Positions 1 to 5,483 of a DNA stretch of 5,483 nucleotides are shown here, piece by piece. Position numbers and translations under genes: made by a program. Every line of letters begins with the position of its first letter. Position 1 is the stretch's first letter. The notes under the pieces are model-generated. The model was not told the origin of the DNA. It did no database searches and worked only from the letters and a program-made list of their open reading frames with translations. The DNA is from Bacteroidales bacterium. GTDB lineage: Bacteria > Bacteroidota > Bacteroidia > Bacteroidales > NBLH01. The stretch spans positions 1 through 5,483 of the forward strand of contig JALWNR010000228.1 of NCBI GenBank assembly GCA_027083715.1, read 5' to 3'.

Positions 1-875
1 ATATATTTCTATACGACAATAATGACTCATCGCTACTTATGCTCAATCAAACATTTGGTTTAGAAGAAGTTGCCAATTATTTAAACGTTCTTTTTTATCC
101 TGTAAAATTAAATATTCATTCAAAAGATACAATACGCTTTTTTGATGGCAAAGATTATACAAATACGGGTAGAAATCAAGATATTCATGATTTAGCTTTT
201 AAGTTAGCAGGTGATACAATACCTTACGCTCCATCTTCGGTAATTTTTTCGCGTGAAGCGGTGGGCTCTGTTTATAAAGGTTTCAAAAACCGTGATCATA
301 TTTTCCCTATGTTAATTTATTATGCAGAAAATGCAAATAAAGCCCTGCCTTATTCAGATTATAAAAAGTATTACTTTAAGACATACCCGCCGGGGAAAAA
401 GCAAATTATGAGTCGTGTTTTGGTAAAATGGAAACCCATTGAAGAAGCTTTTGAAATGGCTAAAAAATCACATAAAAAGATATTTGTCAATTTGTACAAT
501 AATTACAACATAAGTTGTACGATGATGCGATTAAAGACTTATAATGATCCGGTAATTGCTAAATATTTAAATGAAAAATTTTATCCTGTAAATATCGATG
601 TGAAAATGAAAGATACCGTTCATTTATTTGGGCAAACCTTTATCAACGAAAATCAAGCTCATGGTTATCATCAATTAGCAATTAGTTTTTTAAACGGGAA
701 AATGGTATTCCCTGCATTTTTAGTATTCGATGAAAACGGTAAATTTCTGGATAAAAAGCAAGAATACATGACTCCCGAAACTTTTGAGCCCCTAATCCAT
801 TTTGTTGGAGACAATGCATATAAAACCCAAAAATGGACAGAGTATTTGAAAAATTTTAAGAGTAGTTTTGAGTAA
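1..875 (+). CDS. Tandem thioredoxin-fold protein lacking CxxC motifs (5' partial)
   Basis: The frame is open to the left edge (first whole codon at base 3), so the 5' end is missing; residue numbers here count from the internal Met at base 39. That Met lies inside the first helix of a thioredoxin fold and is unlikely to be the true start. There are two homologous repeats, about residue -12 to 117 and 127 to 278. Each has an F/YL..NxxS(S/C) segment, then YLN..FYPV, a H-x-LA motif (H50, H211), a putative cis-proline before a beta strand (P65, P225) and a closing (E/D)NA.K segment. Repeat 2 begins with W131-K-P-I-EEAF, as in Bacteroidota thioredoxin/DUF255-like proteins whose active site reads WCGWC. 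Here the two Cys positions are Asn/Ser in repeat 1 and Asn157/Cys160 in repeat 2, and Cys160 is the only Cys seen. Oxidoreductase activity is therefore doubtful; a binding or structural role is an inference. The signal sequence, if any, lies outside the window. Confidence 0.8.
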   Translation, partial: IFLYDNNDSSLLMLNQTFGLEEVANYLNVLFYPVKLNIHSKDTIRFFDGKDYTNTGRNQDIHDLAFKLAGDTIPYAPSSVIFSREAVGSVYKGFKNRDHIFPMLIYYAENANKALPYSDYKKYYFKTYPPGKKQIMSRVLVKWKPIEEAFEMAKKSHKKIFVNLYNNYNISCTMMRLKTYNDPVIAKYLNEKFYPVNIDVKMKDTVHLFGQTFINENQAHGYHQLAISFLNGKMVFPAFLVFDENGKFLDKKQEYMTPETFEPLIHFVGDNAYKTQKWTEYLKNFKSSFE

Positions 876-879
876 GAAA

Positions 880-911
880 CTGAAAGTTTGTAAAGCTGAA
901 AGTTGATAAGG
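880..911. repeat. Two-copy imperfect tandem repeat, 16-base unit
   Basis: Bases 880-895 and 896-911 are adjacent copies of a 16-base unit beginning ctgaaagtt. The first nine bases are identical and 13 of 16 match overall. It lies just after the stop codon of the thioredoxin-like gene, in the 94-base gap before the hydrolase gene. From general knowledge, short units of the AAAGTTGAAAG type are common in Bacteroidota intergenic DNA, and this may be a small example. I see no convincing Bacteroidota-type promoter (TTG, then TAnnTTTG) in the gap and no strong hairpin. Confidence 0.45.
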
Positions 912-969
912 TTCTTGGTATTCTTTTTCTATCATCCAACCAATAATAGTACAATTTATTAAAATAATA

Positions 970-2103
970 ATGAGAAAAACCGTAATAGTAATAAGTGTTA
1001 TTATAATCATTGCCATTATTGGCTATAACTTTTGGGCAAATACAGGACGTGAAGCGGAAATACCGGAAACCCATGTGGGTATGTTAGTGGTAAACCAACA
1101 TCGCGATACTTTAATTAAAGGTAATTTTTTAGCAATTCAGCCTTTGATGGAACCAAAAGATTATCAAACGGCTGCAGCTTTTGCCGGCAAACTGGAATAT
1201 TACTTTCTGGAAGCTAAATCAAGACACTGGTTGCATGAAAACACTATTGTGGTTTTACCTGAATACATTGGCACATGGCTAGTAGCAGCAGAAGAAAAAA
1301 ACAGTGTTTATTCTGCCCCTGATATTCAGCAAGCTATGGAAACAATGATAAAAAGTAATTTATTTTCGTTTGTAAGCTCATATTTTTCTGCAACGGCAAA
1401 AGATAAGGTACGCGATGCAGTTTTTAGGATGAAAGCCGGTAAAATGGCAAAAATTTACGGTGATGTATTGTCTGCATTAGCAAAAAAATATAATCTGACA
1501 ATTGTTGGAGGCTCTATTGTTTTACCCAATCCCAAAGTGGAAGAAAATAATATCATCCCGCAACAGGGCAATTTATATAATGTTTCCTTTTTATTTCATC
1601 CTGACGGAAGTATCGATCCTAAAATTACCCTAAAAGTATTTCCTACAAAAAACGAGCAAAACTTTCTTTCCGAAGGAAAGATTGATAAATTACCGGTTTA
1701 TGAAACTCTTGCCGGCAAATTAGGTATTATTATCTGTGCAGATAGCTGGTATGATGAGGTATATAAACATTTTCAAGACAAAAACTGCGAATTAATTGCC
1801 ATTCCATCGTTTATGACACCAAACGGGCTTATGAACACAAAATGGAAAGGTTATAGCGGCTATGCTAATCCAAAAGATATTGATTTAAAATACATTAACA
1901 AAATCACAGAACGTCAGGCTTGGGAAAAATATGCTATGGCAGGCAGGTTTCACAACTATAATTTCCGTGCAGGAGTAAATGTTTTTATGCGTGGTAAACT
2001 GTGGGATATTACAACAGATGGTTTAGGATATTCATTTGTAGAAAAAAGTTTGTATAAAGACCAGATATTAAACACTTCAATATTGACAAACATTCAATTT
2101 TAA
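970..2103 (+). CDS. Membrane-anchored or exported nitrilase-superfamily carbon-nitrogen hydrolase
   Basis: This is a 377-residue protein of the nitrilase superfamily, enzymes that cleave nitriles or amide C-N bonds through a Glu-Lys-Cys triad. All three are visible: Glu98 in VVLPEY, Lys222 in TLKVFPT and Cys256 in IICADSW, followed by the usual (E/D)LIAIPS strand at 274-280. IVGGSIVLP (178-186) matches the conserved core strand. A positive MRK followed by a hydrophobic stretch at about 5-22 forms a signal anchor or uncleaved signal peptide, placing the catalytic domain in the periplasm or outside the cell. Lys-to-Cys spacing (34) is normal for the family, but Glu-to-Lys (124) is longer than the roughly 70-80 common in it, because of extra helical sequence at about 105-160. 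The start is supported by the signal sequence directly behind it; the leader is A/T-only with no Shine-Dalgarno. The substrate cannot be read from the sequence. It is not an apolipoprotein N-acyltransferase, since only one membrane segment is present. Confidence 0.85.
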   Translation: MRKTVIVISVIIIIAIIGYNFWANTGREAEIPETHVGMLVVNQHRDTLIKGNFLAIQPLMEPKDYQTAAAFAGKLEYYFLEAKSRHWLHENTIVVLPEYIGTWLVAAEEKNSVYSAPDIQQAMETMIKSNLFSFVSSYFSATAKDKVRDAVFRMKAGKMAKIYGDVLSALAKKYNLTIVGGSIVLPNPKVEENNIIPQQGNLYNVSFLFHPDGSIDPKITLKVFPTKNEQNFLSEGKIDKLPVYETLAGKLGIIICADSWYDEVYKHFQDKNCELIAIPSFMTPNGLMNTKWKGYSGYANPKDIDLKYINKITERQAWEKYAMAGRFHNYNFRAGVNVFMRGKLWDITTDGLGYSFVEKSLYKDQILNTSILTNIQF

Positions 2104-2124
2104 ACAGTTATTTAATAAAATAAA

Positions 2125-2174
2125 GGTACAAAATATTTTACTTTGATAAGTATATCGCTTAAATATTTTGCACC
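2125..2174 (-). terminator. Convergent-intergenic hairpin, probable terminator
   Basis: Bases 2125-2138 and 2161-2174 form a 14-base inverted repeat with a single mismatch (A2128 opposite C2171). The 22-base loop contains a second small stem, 2139-2143 with 2148-2152, closed by four bases. Read on the minus strand, the stem ends in GGTACC-like bases followed directly by a T-rich run (bases 2124 down to about 2110), as expected for a Rho-independent terminator of the efflux operon ending at 2196. On the plus strand the sequence after the stem is less T-rich, so termination of the hydrolase transcript there is possible but weaker. The stem is mostly A-T, which lowers confidence. Confidence 0.5.
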
Positions 2175-2195
2175 CTAACTAAATTTAAATAATAA

Positions 2196-5100
2196 TTAAT
2201 GCTCCAAAACTTTTGGATCAAACTTATAGTCCTTAAACTTCACCTTAAACAATAAGGAGTAAATTACCGGAACGTACAACAAAATAATTACTGTTCCGAA
2301 TAACAATCCAAAGATTATTGCCAAAGATAAGGGTTCCCAAAGTAAACCACCACCAAACAATAAAGGCAACATACCCAATGAGGTAGTAAGGGTTGTAAGA
2401 ATTACCGGACGAAATTTATGATTTGCAGCTTTCAATACAGCTTCTTGTGGTGAGATATTCGGATCTTCTTCTTTTTCCACATCAATGCGGTCAATCAGGA
2501 TAATGGCATTGTTAATGACCACACCCGCCAATGCAATTACCCCCAAAATTCCAAAGAAACTCACAAACGAGTGCCCGACATACCAGCCAAACACCACTCC
2601 GATAATCCCAATCGGGATAGTGGTATAAACAATTAACGATTTTCGTATCGAATTAAATTGTAATACCAATAAAAGTAAAATTAATCCAAATGAAAGAGGC
2701 AACCAAACAACAATGGCTCCCAAATTATCTGCAGTATCTTCATCTTCACCTCCAAAATCATATTTGTATCCGTCGGGCCAGCCGGTTTTTTGTTCTTCGA
2801 GCCACGGTGTTAGTGCCGCAAAAATATCTTTAGCTGTATATCCGGGCTGTAAATAAGCTCCTGCGGTCATTGTTCGCCTTAAATCTTTACGTATAATTTT
2901 AGCAAATTGCCAATCAACCACAACATCAGCTACTTGCGAGAGGGTAACATTTTGCCTTGTCATAGGCGAAAATATATTGTAATTCTCAACTGTTTTTATA
3001 TCATACTCGTCGCTATTCTTTACTTTTATATAAATAGGAATGCTTTTATCGGCTTCGCGAAAATTATCCACTTTAAAACCCGATAAACCGGCACTTAAAG
3101 CAATTGCAATATCTTTATTGGTTAATCCTACCGCTTGTGCTTTATCTTCATTAATTTTCACAATCAGTTTTTTGATTTTTGGACCCCAATCATCGGTAAT
3201 ATTTTTGGTGCCGGGTGTATTTACCAACTGTTCTTTTAGTTTTTTGGTAATAATGGCCAGTTTTTCAGGATTATTACCCGAAACTCGTATTTCAACCGGT
3301 GTTCCCGATGCTCCGGCTCCGGTCAAACGATTTACACGGATATCCGCATCAGGGAAATTATTAAAACAATAATGATCCAATTTGGCAATTACATAGTCAT
3401 TATCTATATCGCCTGTAGTATTCAACAACATGTGCGTATAGCTTGAATTGGCTTCGTTTTTAAAATATCCCAAATCGTAAGGTTCAGGTCCTTCACCTAT
3501 AAATGATGAAAAATCCAATACACCCGGTTTATCATCTTCTTGTTTCACAACAAGCGAGTCTAAAATGTATTTTTCAATTTGAGCAACTGCTTTTTCGGTA
3601 ATTTCAATTTGTGTTCCCGAAGGGAATTTCACATCAACGGTTACTAAATTACGGTCGCTATCGGGCACTAATTTAAATGGTAAAAAAGGCATTGCTGCAA
3701 TAGCAAGCACAAATAAAACCAAAATAAGCATTAAAAAAGGCACTTGTTTGTTCAATACTTTAAGTAAAATTTTGTTGTACCATAAATTTACTTTTTCCAT
3801 GCGCTCGTCCACCTTGCTCTTTTTCTCCTCTTTTTGATTCTGCTTTACTTTTACAATAAGCAAAGCAAGTAGCGGAATAAAAGTAAAAGTTAAAAACCAT
3901 GAGCTCAACAATGAAATGGTTACTACCGAAAATAGTGGCGAAGCCATTTCACCCATCGGGGTTTCGGCAAGAGCAAATGATAAAAAGGCTGATGAAGTGG
4001 TCAGTGTTGAAATCAACAGTGGAATAATCAAGATTTTGCATGAATCTACACTTGCCTGAAATACACTTTGTCCGTTTTGCACACGCACCAGTATTGATTC
4101 AGCCATTACAATGCCATTATCGACAAATAATCCCAAAGAGATAATCAGTGCTGCCAGAGATACTTTATTTAATCCTAAATCAAACAGATTTAAAAAGAAA
4201 AATGTAGAAACAATAACCATCGGTATCAATGTTGCCACCAAAGAACCTGTTCTAAACCCAAGAAAAAACAACATTACCACCAGCACAATCACCACAGATT
4301 GCAAAAGACTAATTAAAAAATTATTTACCTGTTTATTCACTATCTGGTCTTGCGAAGCAATTCTTACCAATTCAACGCCAACAGGTAATGTAGCATTTAT
4401 TTCAGGAATGAGTTTTTGCACATCATTACCCAAACGGACAATATTCGCCCCTTTTTTTAAGGACATAAACAGGGCAATAGCCGGTTTGCCATTTACTTTT
4501 ACAATTTTTTCTTTCGGGCTGATGTAATCTCTGTGTATTTTTGTAATATCTCCCAGAAAAACCGTAGAGCCTGTTCCTGTGGGAATTAAAGTCCGTTTTA
4601 AATCCTCGATATTTTCATAACTACCTGTTGGCTCCAAAATAATTCGTTTTTTGCCTACATTAACTTCTCCGCCCGGATAAAGAATATTAGTACTTGAAAT
4701 AATACCTTTGAGTTTCATGGCATTTAATCCGTAGCGCGAAAGTTGCTGATCGTCAAATTCGATAATAATTCGTTCTTCCTGCACACCGCCATATTTTACT
4801 TTTGCTGCATCAGGCAAAAGCAACAACTTATCCCGTATATCATCGGCATAATCTTCTAATTTATTGTAGGGTACACCATCGCTGGTAACTCCCAAAATTA
4901 TTCCAAATACCGTCCCAACGTCTTTATCTTTCACTATCGGACCCATGATGTTTTGCGGAAGTTGCGGACGTACTTCGTTTACTTTATCTTTAAGCTCGTC
5001 CCAAACGGGCTGTAAATCTTCTTTATTTACATAATCTTTCAGATATACAACAATTACAGACAAACCGGTTCTTGACTCACTTTCAATAGTTTTTACCTCT

Positions 5101-5324
5101 ACCATTTCACGAATGGCTTCTTCAAGTTTATCCGTAACCAAAGATTCAACCTTTTGCGGATTTGCACCGGGAAAACGGGTAATTACACTGGCTACTCTAA
5201 TAGTATAAGGCGGCATACTATCGCGCGACAAATCAAAATAATTGCTGATACCTACAACGCTGACTATCAGAAGTGCAATAATCGTAATCCTGCTGTTATT
5301 TAATGTTAATTTTGTTAAATTCAT
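2196..5324 (-). CDS. RND-family efflux permease (AcrB/HAE-like inner-membrane transporter)
   Basis: This is an intact 1042-residue protein, the usual length for AcrB-type pumps, which export substrates from the periplasm or inner membrane using the proton gradient. It shows the duplicated RND plan. TM1 (about 12-29) is followed by a large periplasmic porter loop (31-332) containing FPGANPQKVE at 51-60. TM2-TM6 lie between about 333 and 490. A charged, Lys/Glu-rich cytoplasmic linker spans 492-516, then TM7 (529-549), a second porter loop (552-869) and TM8-TM12 (about 870-1026). The TM4 proton-relay motif reads LFVDNG: Asp402 matches AcrB Asp407, while Asn403 replaces Asp408. In TM10, INNAIIL has Asn938 where AcrB has Lys940. 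FRPVILTT (971-978) keeps the TM11 Thr region. Such variants also occur in other HAE families, so the pump is probably functional with a different relay. It lies 23 bases after the adaptor gene, behind an A/T-only leader, and is probably co-transcribed. Substrate (drug, dye, lipid or metal) is unknown; I see no CusA-like evidence for metals. Confidence 0.93.
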   Translation of the reverse strand: MNLTKLTLNNSRITIIALLIVSVVGISNYFDLSRDSMPPYTIRVASVITRFPGANPQKVESLVTDKLEEAIREMVEVKTIESESRTGLSVIVVYLKDYVNKEDLQPVWDELKDKVNEVRPQLPQNIMGPIVKDKDVGTVFGIILGVTSDGVPYNKLEDYADDIRDKLLLLPDAAKVKYGGVQEERIIIEFDDQQLSRYGLNAMKLKGIISSTNILYPGGEVNVGKKRIILEPTGSYENIEDLKRTLIPTGTGSTVFLGDITKIHRDYISPKEKIVKVNGKPAIALFMSLKKGANIVRLGNDVQKLIPEINATLPVGVELVRIASQDQIVNKQVNNFLISLLQSVVIVLVVMLFFLGFRTGSLVATLIPMVIVSTFFFLNLFDLGLNKVSLAALIISLGLFVDNGIVMAESILVRVQNGQSVFQASVDSCKILIIPLLISTLTTSSAFLSFALAETPMGEMASPLFSVVTISLLSSWFLTFTFIPLLALLIVKVKQNQKEEKKSKVDERMEKVNLWYNKILLKVLNKQVPFLMLILVLFVLAIAAMPFLPFKLVPDSDRNLVTVDVKFPSGTQIEITEKAVAQIEKYILDSLVVKQEDDKPGVLDFSSFIGEGPEPYDLGYFKNEANSSYTHMLLNTTGDIDNDYVIAKLDHYCFNNFPDADIRVNRLTGAGASGTPVEIRVSGNNPEKLAIITKKLKEQLVNTPGTKNITDDWGPKIKKLIVKINEDKAQAVGLTNKDIAIALSAGLSGFKVDNFREADKSIPIYIKVKNSDEYDIKTVENYNIFSPMTRQNVTLSQVADVVVDWQFAKIIRKDLRRTMTAGAYLQPGYTAKDIFAALTPWLEEQKTGWPDGYKYDFGGEDEDTADNLGAIVVWLPLSFGLILLLLVLQFNSIRKSLIVYTTIPIGIIGVVFGWYVGHSFVSFFGILGVIALAGVVINNAIILIDRIDVEKEEDPNISPQEAVLKAANHKFRPVILTTLTTSLGMLPLLFGGGLLWEPLSLAIIFGLLFGTVIILLYVPVIYSLLFKVKFKDYKFDPKVLEH

Positions 5325-5347
5325 TTATAATATTTTTTAAAGGAAAC

Positions 5348-5483
5348 CTATTTTTCTTCGAGTAATTTTACCTTTCTGCCATCGTACATAAAGCTCAATC
5401 CTGCGGTAATAATAATATCGTCTGTATTTAATCCTTCTTTTATTTCATAGCCCATTGCGGTAAGATCGCCTAAAACCACATTC
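5348..5483 (-). CDS. RND efflux periplasmic adaptor (membrane fusion protein), C-terminal 44 residues only
   Basis: On the minus strand the frame entering from the right edge (first whole codon 5482-5480) encodes 44 residues and stops at TAG (5350-5348). The peptide has the end of a HlyD/AcrA-type adaptor: a short beta strand (VVLGDL), then YEIKEGLNTDDIIITAGLS, then MYDGRKVKLLEE. This matches the family's closing membrane-proximal pattern, roughly 'I..GL..GD.VV..GL..L.DG..V'. Such proteins bridge the inner-membrane permease and the outer-membrane channel in the periplasm. Placement directly upstream of the RND permease gene, with a 23-base gap, fits the standard adaptor-permease operon order. 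The lipoyl, hairpin and signal regions lie outside the window, so the subfamily cannot be named. Confidence 0.85.
   Translation of the reverse strand, partial: NVVLGDLTAMGYEIKEGLNTDDIIITAGLSFMYDGRKVKLLEEK

Noticed and set aside
912..969. Possible Bacteroidota promoter upstream of the hydrolase gene
   Set aside because: TTG-like triplets occur, but no TAnnTTTG-type -7 element lies at the right spacing; the best candidate (TACAATTT) matches poorly.
792..1074. Two overlapping minus-strand open frames of 72-74 codons across the 876-969 gap
   Set aside because: They overlap both flanking genes, have low-complexity I/T/Y/N-rich translations, and contain the LSTF/NFQFL-type peptide expected from reading the short repeat. 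No family resemblance is seen.
3040..3372. Plus-strand open frame of 110 codons antisense to the permease
   Set aside because: It lies wholly within the well-supported RND coding sequence, has no recognisable domain, and its composition follows from the reverse strand.
4111..4527. Plus-strand open frame of 138 codons antisense to the permease
   Set aside because: It is another shadow of the RND gene, with T/N/K-rich sequence, no signal or motif, and no sign of an independent gene.
2196..5324. CusA-type heavy-metal exporter assignment for the permease
   Set aside because: A single TM4 Asp resembles CusA, but no methionine relay or metal-binding cluster is evident and the rest of the protein fits general HAE-type pumps.

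Overview
The window is AT-rich and looks like chromosome from a member of the Bacteroidota (Cytophaga-Flavobacterium-Bacteroides group). The reasons are that the start codons sit behind A/T-only leaders with no Shine-Dalgarno sequence, and that the thioredoxin-like protein matches a family typical of that phylum. This placement is an inference from style and family resemblance; no rRNA or other marker gene is present.

Layout: two plus-strand genes occupy the left 2.1 kb. The first (1-875, cut by the left edge) encodes a protein built of two thioredoxin-fold repeats that have both lost the CxxC redox motif. After a 94-base gap carrying a short imperfect tandem repeat comes an intact gene (970-2103) for an exported or membrane-anchored nitrilase-superfamily (carbon-nitrogen) hydrolase with its Glu-Lys-Cys triad in place. 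A 92-base convergent intergenic region (2104-2195) holds a long A/T-rich hairpin, a likely terminator. The right 3.3 kb is a minus-strand efflux operon: the last 44 codons of a periplasmic adaptor (membrane fusion protein, 5348-5483), then 23 bases later a complete RND permease (2196-5324).

Functionally, the adaptor and permease should form an inner-membrane/periplasm efflux assembly together with an outer-membrane channel that is not in the window. The hydrolase and the thioredoxin-like protein may be co-transcribed, but nothing in the sequence fixes a shared pathway. I see no RNA genes, CRISPR arrays, insertion sequences or phage genes. I found no convincing new multi-gene system; the most unusual items are the double redox-dead thioredoxin protein and the enlarged nitrilase.
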